Of a stretch of 64,000 nucleotides of DNA, positions 1 through 10,400 are shown piece after piece. The DNA is taken from the NCBI GenBank assembly GCA_026995935.1, contig JALWNK010000067.1:19309-83308 (forward strand), read 5' to 3'. The first letter of the stretch is position 1, and each line of letters begins with the position of its first letter. The stretch is from Deltaproteobacteria bacterium (GTDB taxonomy: Bacteria; Desulfobacterota; Dissulfuribacteria; Dissulfuribacterales; QOAL01). The position numbers and the translations under genes were made by a program. A model generated the notes under the pieces. The model was given only the letters and a program-made list of their open reading frames with translations, was not told the origin of the DNA and made no database searches.

Positions 1-55
1 CAGCAAGGGAAGGTAAGAGGAAGATGAGGCCTTTTTTGTCAGATTTGGCGTTCAT
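1..55 (-). CDS. 5' end of a gene running off the left edge (starts MNAKSDKKGLIFLLPSLA..), probably another glycosyltransferase
   Basis: ATG at 55..53 (minus) overlaps the TGA stop of the adjacent gene (ATGA overlap); open to window edge. Confidence 0.45.
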   Translation of the reverse strand, partial: MNAKSDKKGLIFLLPSLA

Positions 56-1218
56 GTGGCCTTTAACCCTTCTGGTTTTTCCTGTTCGTATAGCCCTAAA
101 AATAACTCTTCGTAGGCGCTCACCATTCTTTCCAGGCCGAAGCGTTCCACAATACGTTGTCTTGCGGCCTGTTCCATTTTGACCCTTTTATCTTTAGGCA
201 TGGAAAGGAGGTCATGTGCAGCCCTTGCAAGTGCCTCAGGATTATTTGGCGAAACCGCTATGCCTCCAACCGCTCCAAGGATTTTCCTTGTATCTCCCAC
301 TTCTGTTGCCGCACAAAGTCTTTCACAGGCCATTGATTCAGCCACTGCATTAGGAAAGCCCTCACCGGAAGACGAGGAGCAGGTAATTTCACATGCACTG
401 TAAAAGGCGCTTATTTTTTCCGTTTGTCCAAGCCAGCAGATCCTTTTTTCGATTCCCAGGGATGATGCAAGTTTCTTGAGTCCATCTTTAAGACCTTTGT
501 CTCCGTCTCCAGCAATGAGGAACAAGGCATCCTGGTATCTTTTTGAAAGAATGGCTGCTGCCTTTAAAAAGGTAGGATAATCCTTCATGGGATCAATCCT
601 TCCGACTCGTCCAATAAGCCGGACTTTTGCAGGCAAATCAAGGGACTTGCGCAGGGCCCTTGCCCCCTGGCTGTTGTAAGAAAAAAGATCCGTATCTATT
701 CCGTTTGGGATCACCACAATCTTGGATTTCCTGTAACCATTCAGGGCATGGTAGGAGCGGCCGCTCCAGGAATTTGAGACGATAACATCCACGAGACCGG
801 AAACCCTTGCGTTCAATTTGTAAATCCACTTGGAAGTGGGGCTGTAGCAGTCAAAATCCATGTTTGTGGCCCTAAGGCCCCATACTACCTTGCAGCCACC
901 CAGGAATTTTGCCGGCAGGGATGCGGTACATGCATCGCCCATTAACCCAAAGACTATAGAGGGTCTGTAGTACCTGACAAGTTTAAGGATACCAGTGAAG
1001 AGCCCTGCCAGGTCGAAACGCCCCTTGATGTTCAGACAGTGGTACCTTACTCCTGAAATGGCCTTAACGCGTCCTTCCCACCGGCCGCCCTCGTAGTAGG
1101 TGGCTACTATGGGCATGAATTTCTCCTTGTTAAGGCCCTTTAGCAGATTGAGAAGCTGCCTTTCCGCCCCCCCTTGGTCAAACTTTCCTAAGATAAAGAG
1201 GATCCCTATGCGCCCCAT
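52..1218 (-). CDS. glycosyltransferase family 4-like protein
   Basis: GT-B fold signatures: N-term LGKFDQGGAERQLLNLL, VIPNGIDTDLF, C-term SSSSGEGFPNAVAESMACE. Confidence 0.85.
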   Translation of the reverse strand: MGRIGILFILGKFDQGGAERQLLNLLKGLNKEKFMPIVATYYEGGRWEGRVKAISGVRYHCLNIKGRFDLAGLFTGILKLVRYYRPSIVFGLMGDACTASLPAKFLGGCKVVWGLRATNMDFDCYSPTSKWIYKLNARVSGLVDVIVSNSWSGRSYHALNGYRKSKIVVIPNGIDTDLFSYNSQGARALRKSLDLPAKVRLIGRVGRIDPMKDYPTFLKAAAILSKRYQDALFLIAGDGDKGLKDGLKKLASSLGIEKRICWLGQTEKISAFYSACEITCSSSSGEGFPNAVAESMACERLCAATEVGDTRKILGAVGGIAVSPNNPEALARAAHDLLSMPKDKRVKMEQAARQRIVERFGLERMVSAYEELFLGLYEQEKPEGLKAT

Positions 1219-3161
1219 CTTTCAAGCCATGCCTGAAACATTAGAATGTTCCAGAGGGTGTATTGGTGGTTGCATCTCCCCGTTACGTGCTCTTTCCAGA
1301 TTTTTGAGACGGTTTCCTGGCGCAGATACCCCTGGCTCCGTATCCTGTGGGGAGAGAGTAGTTCCTCTGCCCACTCACGAAGGGGGCCTCTGATCCAATC
1401 TCCAAGGGGAATTCCGAATCCCATCTTTGGCCTGTCCACCAGATCTTTGGGAAGGTATCTGTAAAGGAGATGTCTCAGTATCAGTTTTCCGGTTCCATTC
1501 CTGTGCTTGAACCTTCCAGGAAGCCTGAAGGAAAGCTCTACCACCCTGTGATCGAGTATGGGAACCCTGGCTTCCAGGGCAACGGCCATGCTGGCCCTGT
1601 CCACCTTAGTGAGAATGTCGTCCGGAAGGTAGGTGATAATATCAAGAAGGGCCATGAGTTCCCTTTCTTCTCCCTGGCACTTACTTATTTCGTAGAAGGC
1701 AGGGGCAATGTCATCATGTTCCTTGCAGATTTTCCCAAATGGCAGGATGTGGCTGTTGGCCCAGCCGTAAAACTGGCAGTAGCCATGGGCACTTAAAAGT
1801 TCCTGAATTCTTTTAGAGATGCGGCTTAGCGGCCCTTTTGCTCCATACCTTTCCATTATGGGGCCAGCGGCCAGTCCCAGGATATCAAGGAGCATGTCTG
1901 GAAAAAATTCCAGCATCTTATTTATTGGAGGCCTTAAACTTTCTGGTATCTTTTCAATCAGGCTCCATACTGCCAGGCTTTTTTCGTAGCGTGGATAACC
2001 CCAGAAAAGCTCGTCACCTCCGTCTCCAGAAAGTGCTACTGTGACATGTCTCCTGGTGAGGCTGGATATAAGGAGGGTAGGTATCTGGGAGGAATCTGCA
2101 AAGGGTTCGTCCCAAAACTCTGGAATTTGTGGGATGAGTTCAAGGGCATCCCTTGCGGTAATGTATAATTCCGTGTGCTCTGTTCCAAGATGATTTGCCA
2201 CCTTCTTGGCAAATGGTGCCTCGTTGTATTCGGCTTCTTTAAATCCCACGCTGAAGGTTCGTACAGGTCGGTTGCTTACCGCCTGCATAATGGCCACCAC
2301 TGTGGATGAATCTATTCCGCCTGACAAAAAGGCGCCAAGAGGGACATCGGTCACGAGCCTCAGCCTGACTGAGTCTGTAAGGGTTCCTTCCAGGAGGTCC
2401 ACGGCCTCTTCAAAGCTTCCCTGGAATGGGTCGGCCTTTGCCATCTTCCAGGCCTTTTCAGCAGACCAGTAGGTGGTTTTCTGGACCATTTTGTTGGGGA
2501 TGTCCTTCAAATCCAGGGTTACCACCTCGCCAGGCATTACCTTAAAGACCTGTTCATATATGGTAAGAGGGGCGGGAATGTAATTGTGACGAAAGAAGAC
2601 TCCCAAGGCCTCAAAGTTCAACCTGTTTTTAAAGCCTGGATAGGCACTAAGGGCCTTGAGCTCCGAACCAAAGACGAAGGCTGAATCGTGGCGGCTCCAG
2701 CCGTAGTATAGGGGCTTTATTCCAAGCCTGTCCCTTACAAGATGCAGCCTTTTTTCCAGCCCGTCCCAAATGGCAAATGCAAACATGCCTATGAATCGTT
2801 TTACAGACTCAACTCCCCACTCTGAAAAGGCTGCCAGCAGGACCTCGGTGTCACAGTTGCTGGAAAAACTATGGCCTCTTTCTTGGAACTCTTTACGTAT
2901 TTCCAGGTAGTTATATATCTCCCCGTTGTAGACGACAGTATATCTTCCTTCCCCGTAGGTCATGGGCTGTCTGCCAGCAGGAGAAAGATCCAGGATGGCA
3001 AGCCTTCTGTGTCCAAGGGCCACTGGGTCTTCCTGACCGACCCAGGTGTCACCGTCATCTGGCCCCCTGTGGACAAGGGTGGATGTCATCTTGCGGATGT
3101 ACTGCCTGAGATTTTGGGCCTGGCTGTTATTAGGAAGTATGATTCCTGTTATTCCACACAT
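1206..3161 (-). CDS. asnB: asparagine synthase (glutamine-hydrolysing)
   Basis: MCGITGI N-terminal Ntn hydrolase, LSGGIDSS PP-loop, SGDGGDELFWGYPRY. Confidence 0.93.
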   Translation of the reverse strand: MCGITGIILPNNSQAQNLRQYIRKMTSTLVHRGPDDGDTWVGQEDPVALGHRRLAILDLSPAGRQPMTYGEGRYTVVYNGEIYNYLEIRKEFQERGHSFSSNCDTEVLLAAFSEWGVESVKRFIGMFAFAIWDGLEKRLHLVRDRLGIKPLYYGWSRHDSAFVFGSELKALSAYPGFKNRLNFEALGVFFRHNYIPAPLTIYEQVFKVMPGEVVTLDLKDIPNKMVQKTTYWSAEKAWKMAKADPFQGSFEEAVDLLEGTLTDSVRLRLVTDVPLGAFLSGGIDSSTVVAIMQAVSNRPVRTFSVGFKEAEYNEAPFAKKVANHLGTEHTELYITARDALELIPQIPEFWDEPFADSSQIPTLLISSLTRRHVTVALSGDGGDELFWGYPRYEKSLAVWSLIEKIPESLRPPINKMLEFFPDMLLDILGLAAGPIMERYGAKGPLSRISKRIQELLSAHGYCQFYGWANSHILPFGKICKEHDDIAPAFYEISKCQGEERELMALLDIITYLPDDILTKVDRASMAVALEARVPILDHRVVELSFRLPGRFKHRNGTGKLILRHLLYRYLPKDLVDRPKMGFGIPLGDWIRGPLREWAEELLSPHRIRSQGYLRQETVSKIWKEHVTGRCNHQYTLWNILMFQAWLERWGA

Positions 3162-3173
3162 TCTGAATCTTAT

Positions 3174-4247
3174 TTAGATAGAAGTTTTTCCCAGGGATTG
3201 GAAAACTCTCGCCAATATTTTTGATACAACTTCACTGCTGTAATGGGAAATTACCACTCTTCTGCCCTCTTCCCCCATTTTTTTTGCGCTTTCTCTGCTC
3301 TTGTAAAAGAATTCAAGGGCACCAAGCCACTCGTCAATGGAGTGTACAGGAAGACCAATCTGGCCCTTTTCAAATACCTCCCTGTTCATCCCGACTGGAG
3401 AGGAAATAACCGGTACGCCACAGGCCATGTACTGTAACATCTTGAAACTGCATTTTCCTTTCGTCCATTCTGTGTCCTTTAAGGGCATTATCCCTACATC
3501 CATCTCTTGAATGGCTGATACTTCTAAGCCCTCTGACCACTTGACAAATTCAACCTGTTTATAACCCATTTTGGGAAAATGTGGTTTGGCATTTGACACC
3601 AGGAGCAATTTCGAATCAGGATGTCTGTTAAAGAAGTTCATCAAAGGCCTTTCAATTAATTCAAGGTTTGACAGGTTACTTGATGTGCCTATCCAGCCTA
3701 TGATGAATGAAGCCCGCTTTTTCCTTTTTGGTGCCGGGATAAAACGCCTGGTATCAACGCTTGTTGGTACTACTATTACGTTCTTGTTAACCTTGGAAAA
3801 CCAGTTGGCAAGGAACTTATTTCCCGCCGCTATGCACGAAACCCCTTTTAAAAAAGAGGACGGTTTTTCCCTTATGTCCCGGTTAGTGAGCCATATTGCA
3901 TCGTCAACGTCAAATACCACCGGAGGCCGTATATGGCTTTCAAGGGTTAAATAGCCCTCTATCATTTCCCTCTGGAGCCAGACAATATCGAATGCATTAC
4001 TTTTTCTAAGATGCATCAGCCTGGAGAAAAACTTGGCAGGCAAAATGGAGAGGGAAAAAAACCTGCGCAAACCTTTAGGCAGGGCCTGAAGGGAAGGTGG
4101 TAGGGTATATTGGGGGAAATACTCTGTAACAAGGATACCCTGTTCTTTTAGATAGGGAATAAGCTGTCTGACTCGGTACCTCGCAGACGGGACATATCCG
4201 CCCTGGGTGATGGCCGCGACCTTGATCATGATTTGGGTCTTGCCCAA
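3174..4247 (-). CDS. glycosyltransferase
   Basis: GT4-like: VVPTSVDTRRF, IGWIGTSSNLSNLE, KMLQYMACGVPVISSPVG. Confidence 0.8.
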   Translation of the reverse strand: MGKTQIMIKVAAITQGGYVPSARYRVRQLIPYLKEQGILVTEYFPQYTLPPSLQALPKGLRRFFSLSILPAKFFSRLMHLRKSNAFDIVWLQREMIEGYLTLESHIRPPVVFDVDDAIWLTNRDIREKPSSFLKGVSCIAAGNKFLANWFSKVNKNVIVVPTSVDTRRFIPAPKRKKRASFIIGWIGTSSNLSNLELIERPLMNFFNRHPDSKLLLVSNAKPHFPKMGYKQVEFVKWSEGLEVSAIQEMDVGIMPLKDTEWTKGKCSFKMLQYMACGVPVISSPVGMNREVFEKGQIGLPVHSIDEWLGALEFFYKSRESAKKMGEEGRRVVISHYSSEVVSKILARVFQSLGKTSI

Positions 4248-5179
4248 ATGGTCATCCTGCCAGTCTGACCAAAAAAACCAAGAAACAGGGCCAAAGGATA
4301 TAAAATATAATTGGACATGCGTGATGTTTCTGGCATATGGATAAATTTTTGGGCTATTTTCTCCATTTTTAGGTCTTGCATGATATATCCAAGGCTTGCC
4401 ATGGTATTAGTTAAGGTCCTTTGGTGATGAATTTTTTTCATTTCCCATCCCCCTGCATTTAATATCTTTTCGACCGTACCGGGCGTAAAGTGAAAAAGAT
4501 GGCTGGGTAACTGCAAGGCATACCATTTGTCCCTGAATATCCTAAACTCTAGTGAACCGGCATTTGGTACCGAAAGTACCAGCCAGCCCTCAGGCTTAAT
4601 CCAGCCACGGAGCCTTTTCAGTGCCAATACAGGTTCATGAAGGTGTTCCAGCACCATCCAGCCTACTATCAAGTCAAATGGACCTTTGGGACCTTTGATG
4701 CTTTCCACTTGCCCTGCATATACTGTGTAGCCAAGTTTTGCCGCCTCCCTGGCTGCACTTTTTGAAAATTCAATGCCTTCCACCTGCCAACCTTCTTGAG
4801 ACATCTTGTGGAGAAAGGCGCCTGAGGCGCATCCGATTTCCAGTAGTCTTCCCGGTTTTAGAGGCGGTAGCGATGTTGTTTTAAAATCAAATATCTTTCG
4901 TGCTACCTTCTTTAGACGCGGTTTTAAAAACGTGCTGGAAACCCTGTCTTTGCACCTGACTTTTGTGCCAACATAGGGCCCATAGTCTTCCGGATAGTAG
5001 TAAGCCATGCTTTGAGGGCCTGGTCTCGGATTTGTCCGCATGAGGCCGCAGTTCAGGCATTTTACCACACTGAATGTCCCAGGAAGATTATTTAACCGAT
5101 CCGTTCCAGTAAGGATCAACTCGTCATCCCTTTTGCAACCAAGGGGACAACCCCTGTCTTCCAATATCACCTCATTCAT
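4226..5179 (-). CDS. class I SAM-dependent methyltransferase with N-terminal Cys motif
   Basis: LLEIGCASGAFLHKM motif I, LIVGWMVLEHLHEP, CLNCGLMRTNPRP. Confidence 0.82.
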   Translation of the reverse strand: MNEVILEDRGCPLGCKRDDELILTGTDRLNNLPGTFSVVKCLNCGLMRTNPRPGPQSMAYYYPEDYGPYVGTKVRCKDRVSSTFLKPRLKKVARKIFDFKTTSLPPLKPGRLLEIGCASGAFLHKMSQEGWQVEGIEFSKSAAREAAKLGYTVYAGQVESIKGPKGPFDLIVGWMVLEHLHEPVLALKRLRGWIKPEGWLVLSVPNAGSLEFRIFRDKWYALQLPSHLFHFTPGTVEKILNAGGWEMKKIHHQRTLTNTMASLGYIMQDLKMEKIAQKFIHMPETSRMSNYILYPLALFLGFFGQTGRMTIWARPKS

Positions 5180-6455
5180 GAAGATATTTCCTTCTAAAGA
5201 AATGGAACTGGAGAAAAAAGTTGAGCAAATAGTAAAGGCTGGTTACGGTAGCCAGCCCCAAAACGCCACTTTTAAGAAATGCAAATACCTTGCAGGGGAT
5301 ATATAGGGTATACGTAACCATAGAGAGTTTGGTGGGGGTTTTTGTATCCCCGCAGGCATAGAAAGAGACAGAGGCGATCTGCCCCAAGAGCCCGCCAATA
5401 AGCATACCGCCAAGGCAAATAAGAATCCAGTAAAGGCGAGTTATATCGTTAGCTGTAAACTTTCCCAAAAGGGTCAATAGTCCCAGTAGTCTTGGTCCCA
5501 GGAGTGAAACCGTCAAGAGGCAACCAGTTCCAAGGAGAAAGACAATAAATAATTTTTTATAATAGACCTTGCGAATGGAGGAAGTCTCTTTTCGAACGTG
5601 AAAATTACTCATCTTCGGTACCAAGGGTGCGGCAATGGCCTTATTTAAAACCTGGCACACGGCTCCATAGATTTGCTGGGCAAAATAGTAGAGAGAGAGG
5701 CTTCCGCTAAGGGCAGTTGAAAGAAGCGCGCGTTCTACCAAGGGGTCTGTCTTGTAGTAGGCGGTTCCCACGAGAAGAGGTGCTATGCGCCTTCGCATTT
5801 CTCTAAGGACATAGGAAGAAATCCTTGGAGGACGTGGTCTTCCCATGCCAGGTAAGAGAAACAGGGTTTGCAGAATGAGTTTCAGCAAAGTTAGCCATGC
5901 ACCTGCAATCACCCCAAACCTCGGAAGTGCCCAGACAAGCATGGGCAGGACAGCTATACTTGCGCTCATGGGTACGCACTCCGCCCAAATGAATTTTTGC
6001 TTTGAATGGTATGCTGCCCATTGAACAGCATTCACTGCTGAAAGTATCATGCCTGCAAGTTGAATTCTAGACAGTGTAACCGTTAAGTGAGCTTCATGCC
6101 CCTTAAACCCTGGGAACAGCAATGGCACCCACAAGTTTGCAGAAACAATCAAGATGAATGCAATAAGGCCAAAGACCAGACCGATGAACCAGAAGGCAAT
6201 CCATGCATCCTGATCGATCCTTTCACGGGGACGGGTGGAAAGGATGGGTACCAGTACATGCATAAGGGAGCTTCCCACCATGGCAATTACAAACTGGGGA
6301 ATGGTGAAGCTTGCAAAAAAGGCATCTGTTTCAATGCCTGCGCCCAATTTGGAAAGCAGGTACCACTGGAAGAAAAAGGCAGCTACAATGTTTGTGCCGG
6401 AAAAGAGGCTCAGATAAACCCCTTGTTTTGTCTCTCTGTTTAGAATAGGTGTCAA
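5172..6455 (-). CDS. MurJ/MviN-like polysaccharide or lipid flippase
   Basis: Multi-TM MOP-superfamily-like ORF (GAGIETDAFFASFTIPQFV), adjacent to glycosyltransferases. Confidence 0.75.
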   Translation of the reverse strand: MTPILNRETKQGVYLSLFSGTNIVAAFFFQWYLLSKLGAGIETDAFFASFTIPQFVIAMVGSSLMHVLVPILSTRPRERIDQDAWIAFWFIGLVFGLIAFILIVSANLWVPLLFPGFKGHEAHLTVTLSRIQLAGMILSAVNAVQWAAYHSKQKFIWAECVPMSASIAVLPMLVWALPRFGVIAGAWLTLLKLILQTLFLLPGMGRPRPPRISSYVLREMRRRIAPLLVGTAYYKTDPLVERALLSTALSGSLSLYYFAQQIYGAVCQVLNKAIAAPLVPKMSNFHVRKETSSIRKVYYKKLFIVFLLGTGCLLTVSLLGPRLLGLLTLLGKFTANDITRLYWILICLGGMLIGGLLGQIASVSFYACGDTKTPTKLSMVTYTLYIPCKVFAFLKSGVLGLATVTSLYYLLNFFLQFHFFRRKYLHE

Positions 6456-6627
6456 TGTGTTATTAATTTGTTCAATTGGAAAGGAGATTGGTCTTCTTGT
6501 ACCTGAGAGAAGGCCAATGGAAAATTTCTGAATGATTTACCTTTGTAAATAAAGATTTTATGATTTTTCCCATAATGTTAAGAATATTTGACTAAGAAAT
6601 AATCTAATACAATGAGAAAGTAAAACC

Positions 6628-8517
6628 ATGCAAAGACCTTTTATTGAAGCCTTGTTGGATTCACCCTTGTTGGCAGACGGCGCTTTAGGCACCTACTTTT
6701 ACGAAAAGGGAGTGGCCCTTGGCACTAACACCGACCTTTTAAACATCTCTGATCCAGACCTGGTCTATTCAGTACACGAGGAATATATCCGGGCAGGTAG
6801 CCAGCTCATAGAGACAAATACCTTTGGTGCAAACCGTTTCAGGCTAGGCCACCTGGGCCGGAAGCTCTCTGTTCGTGAAATAAACCAGGCGGGTGCTGCT
6901 GTTGCAAGAAAGGCTGCTGGAAAGGACATTTTTGTGGCAGGCTCCATGGGGCCAACCGGAGTGGATTTTCCTTTGGACCTTGAGGAGCTTACTGAGTCTG
7001 ACATAGAAGCGGCCTTCAGGGAGCAGGCAGAGGCCCTCCTTGATGGCGGGGTTGATCTTTTGATCCTTGAAACGTTTACCCACCTGGACGAGCTTCTTGT
7101 TGCAATAAGGACCGTTAGAAAGATGGACGCAGGCATCCCTATTGTGGCCCAGATGGTCTTCCCGTCTCGTGGAAAAACCGCCCACGGCCTCGATGCACTC
7201 TACTGTGCCGACATGGCCATCCAGGAAGGCTGCAACTGTTTTGGTACAAACTGCGGCAGAGGGGTAAAGGCCATGCTGGAGGCCATTGAACACTTATCTT
7301 CCATAAGGGACAGGGTGCCCCTTTCTGCCTTCCCAAATGCAGGAATTCCCGAGGTCATGGACTGCCGAATGGTCTATTCCACGCCACCCTCCTACATGGC
7401 TGAAAAGGTGGTGGAGATGGTTCGCCATGGGGTAAGGCTTATTGGCGGCTGCTGTGGAACCACTCCGGCCCACATCCATGAGTTCAAAAAGAGGCTTCAC
7501 CTAAGGGCCAAAAAGGCCCGGATAGTTGCCGTCTCAAGCGTGAGAGAAAAGGAAGAGGCAAAGGAGCAAAAAGGATATGGGCCAGGTGGGCTTCTATCCG
7601 CCCTGGAAAAGGATCGTCTTCCGGTTTTCGTGGAGCTTGACCCGCCTCCCCACCTGAAGATAGATGGTGTGCTTGAGGGGGCAGGGGCCTTGAAGGAGGC
7701 AGGCGCAGACTGCATCACCCTTGCAGAAAATCCCCTTGCAGTCCTAAGGGCGGACAATCTTTCAATTGCCCACCTCATAAAGAAAAAGTATGAAATCGAA
7801 ACGGTGATTCATCTTACAGGCCGTGACAGGAACGTTTTGGGCCTTCAGACTCAGGTCATGGGGGCCCACCTCCTTGGAATCAGGGGAATTCTTGCGGTTA
7901 CCGGGGACCCTGCATCATCCAGTGACCAGCCAGGGGTAAGCGGTGTTTTTGACCTTAATTCCTTTGGGCTAGTGAAGATGATTTCAGGCTTCAACCAGGG
8001 GAAGAACCTTGCAGGCCGGGATATGAAAGACCGAACGGACTTTTCAATAGGTGTGGCCTTCAGCTTCAGGCCCAACAACCCGGATCTCCAGCTAAGAAGG
8101 CTTGAGAAAAAGGCTTCCCTTGGCGCACACTTTGTAATGACCCAGCCCATCTTTGATGCCTCATCCATAGAAAAGATGATGGAGCTTACCTCCCACCTTG
8201 ATCTCCTGATCCTGCCAGGCCTTTTTCCCTTGATTTCTGCAAGAAATGCAGAGTTTCTCCACAATGAGCTTCCCGGGATTACCATCCCGGAGGAGATAAG
8301 AAAGAGGCTCAGGCGTTTTGAAAAGGTGGAAGACCAGCGAAAAGAGGGAATAGACATAGTGAGGGATCTCATAGAGCAGACTGCTCCATTTGTTGACGGC
8401 CTTTATCTTATAAGCCCCCTTAACAAGTGGGAAGTACCGGTTGCCCTGTTGAAGGACATAAGATCTAGCGGCTGGAAGGGCTCTGGCAGGCTTAAGGCCC
8501 TGTGCAAGGGGGAGTAA
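6628..8517 (+). CDS. bifunctional homocysteine S-methyltransferase / methylenetetrahydrofolate reductase
   Basis: N-term LLADGALGTYFYEKG and GGCCGTTPAHI (zinc-binding homocysteine methyltransferase); C-term MetF-like TGDPASSSDQPGVSGVFDLNS, FVMTQPIFDA. Confidence 0.92.
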   Translation: MQRPFIEALLDSPLLADGALGTYFYEKGVALGTNTDLLNISDPDLVYSVHEEYIRAGSQLIETNTFGANRFRLGHLGRKLSVREINQAGAAVARKAAGKDIFVAGSMGPTGVDFPLDLEELTESDIEAAFREQAEALLDGGVDLLILETFTHLDELLVAIRTVRKMDAGIPIVAQMVFPSRGKTAHGLDALYCADMAIQEGCNCFGTNCGRGVKAMLEAIEHLSSIRDRVPLSAFPNAGIPEVMDCRMVYSTPPSYMAEKVVEMVRHGVRLIGGCCGTTPAHIHEFKKRLHLRAKKARIVAVSSVREKEEAKEQKGYGPGGLLSALEKDRLPVFVELDPPPHLKIDGVLEGAGALKEAGADCITLAENPLAVLRADNLSIAHLIKKKYEIETVIHLTGRDRNVLGLQTQVMGAHLLGIRGILAVTGDPASSSDQPGVSGVFDLNSFGLVKMISGFNQGKNLAGRDMKDRTDFSIGVAFSFRPNNPDLQLRRLEKKASLGAHFVMTQPIFDASSIEKMMELTSHLDLLILPGLFPLISARNAEFLHNELPGITIPEEIRKRLRRFEKVEDQRKEGIDIVRDLIEQTAPFVDGLYLISPLNKWEVPVALLKDIRSSGWKGSGRLKALCKGE

Positions 8518-8519
8518 TC

Positions 8520-10400
8520 GTGGGGAAAGACTTTTTTCTTACAAAGGACTCTACTGGAAGGGCGGTTCTTAAAGGGGTAGCAAGTGTAAATGGCAGTGAG
8601 GAGGTGGTCGTCCGGGCAGGCTTTTCAGAAGAAAGGGGTGAAGAAGAGTCTGGAGACGGCCCTATTATTTCCCCTACTTTGATGCTGAACTGGAAAATGA
8701 CTGACCTTTCGGAGCAGGTGCTAAGGGATGTGGCCCTTTGTGAAAAACACCGTTTTGAATCTATATCCGTAAGGTCCTATACCAGAACATTTAACCCGAA
8801 GGTATTGGTGCTTGCCACAGATGGCAACTTTACAAAAGACATTGTTGCCACCTACGGAGGCGTTCTGGAGCTTGTCCCTTTAAGTCTTGATCCGGGCCAC
8901 CCTCCCAAAATCTCACCCAAAGGCTCAGGCCTTTTGGTGGAGTATGAGAGGCCGCTTCCCCTGGACCCTGACCTTTGCACCCTTTGCAGAAGGTGCGTAT
9001 CCGTCTGTGAGGAAGATGCCATAGACAGCTCCCCCATGATCACGCTCGCCAGATGCTCTTTTTGTAATGAGTGTGTAAAAGCGTGTGAGTCTGGGGCCAT
9101 AGACCTTCACAGACTGGAAAAGGTGTCTGTTGAGGCAGATGTTGCCATCATCCATGAGGACTTTCCCTTTGAGATTTCCTCGGAACTTTCATCCCTTTTT
9201 TTTACACCTGCCACTCTTCCTGCGCTCTTTTCCCTCATTGGGGATTTCCAGGTGGAAGAGGCAGTAGTACACAGGGTCGAGTTTTGTGCCTATGAGCCAA
9301 GGCTTGGCATAGGATGCAAGAGGTGTATTTCTGCCTGCAGGCACGGTGCAGTTGTTGCTGGTGAAAGGGGAATTGAGATCCGCCAGGACATGTGCAAGGA
9401 GTGCGGTGCCTGCGTAAGTTGCTGCCCTACAGGGGCCATGGAGTATGATAGATTTCCCTTTTACATTTTCAGGGACTATTTCAGCCGTTTGGACCTTGCT
9501 CCTGGAAGCCAGGTAGTAATCGCTAGTGAGGCCCACCTTAGAAAATTTTGGTGGCAAAATCCTGATGTCAGGTTTGAGAAGGCCTTTTTTATTGAGCACC
9601 CACAGCCTGCCTCCCTTTCCGCCATTCACTTCCTCTATCTCTTTTTAAGAGGTGTTGGCAGGGTAATTATTGTGCCAAATGAAGCCAGCGGGAATGGTTT
9701 ATCAGAAAAAAAGGCCCCAATAGAAGAGCAGGCAGGGCTTGCAAACACCATCTTAAAAGGGCTTTTCCCGAAAATGGCAGACTTTGTGGCCTTTGAGAAC
9801 ATATCCACCCTAAAAAGACGTCTTCAAGACGGAATTTATGAAGAATTGGCACTGAAGGAGATTATGTCTTCTGACCATTTACCTTCAGGAAACAAGAGAG
9901 AGGCCTTAAACGTAATTCTGCATCAGCTTTTTTCAGAAAAAGCTCTTAATGGGCAAAAGGGCCTGGAAATCCAGGAAACAAGAGACTTTGCAGACATTCA
10001 TCTTAAGGATGACTGCTGCCTCTGCTTTTCCTGCCTTAATGTGTGCAGCCAGGATGCCCTTTCTGCCCAGGGTTCCAATGGAGTTGAGCTTGTTTTTGAA
10101 AGGGGAAGGTGCATAAACTGCTCTTCCTGTCAGAGAGTCTGTCCGGAAGAGGCCATAACCCTTGAGCCAGGCCTTTTTCTTGATGACGGATACCTTTCTC
10201 AAAGGATTGTGGCAAGGGATGAGCCTGTTCAGTGCAAAAGGTGTGGAAAGGTCTTTGGCAACAAAAAGGCCTTTGAACGAACCGTGAATATTTTAAGGGA
10301 GTCGGGAAGATATGACAGTGATCAGCTCGATGTCCTTTATCTTTGTGAAGATTGCAGGGCCATAGCCATGCTGGAAGACATATTTGGAGATCTGGGATGA
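8520..10400 (+). CDS. polyferredoxin-type multi [4Fe-4S] protein with C-terminal zinc-ribbon-like CxxC pair
   Basis: Repeated CxxCxxCxxxC motifs (CTLCRRCVSVC, CSFCNECVKAC, CKECGACVSCC, CCLCFSCLNVC, CINCSSCQRVC); start taken at GTG 8520; heads the FDH operon. Confidence 0.82.
   Translation: MGKDFFLTKDSTGRAVLKGVASVNGSEEVVVRAGFSEERGEEESGDGPIISPTLMLNWKMTDLSEQVLRDVALCEKHRFESISVRSYTRTFNPKVLVLATDGNFTKDIVATYGGVLELVPLSLDPGHPPKISPKGSGLLVEYERPLPLDPDLCTLCRRCVSVCEEDAIDSSPMITLARCSFCNECVKACESGAIDLHRLEKVSVEADVAIIHEDFPFEISSELSSLFFTPATLPALFSLIGDFQVEEAVVHRVEFCAYEPRLGIGCKRCISACRHGAVVAGERGIEIRQDMCKECGACVSCCPTGAMEYDRFPFYIFRDYFSRLDLAPGSQVVIASEAHLRKFWWQNPDVRFEKAFFIEHPQPASLSAIHFLYLFLRGVGRVIIVPNEASGNGLSEKKAPIEEQAGLANTILKGLFPKMADFVAFENISTLKRRLQDGIYEELALKEIMSSDHLPSGNKREALNVILHQLFSEKALNGQKGLEIQETRDFADIHLKDDCCLCFSCLNVCSQDALSAQGSNGVELVFERGRCINCSSCQRVCPEEAITLEPGLFLDDGYLSQRIVARDEPVQCKRCGKVFGNKKAFERTVNILRESGRYDSDQLDVLYLCEDCRAIAMLEDIFGDLG

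Noticed and set aside
6456-6627. Possible SAM or cobalamin riboswitch before the homocysteine methyltransferase/MTHFR gene
   Set aside because: Short AT-rich spacer with no recognisable conserved riboswitch core.
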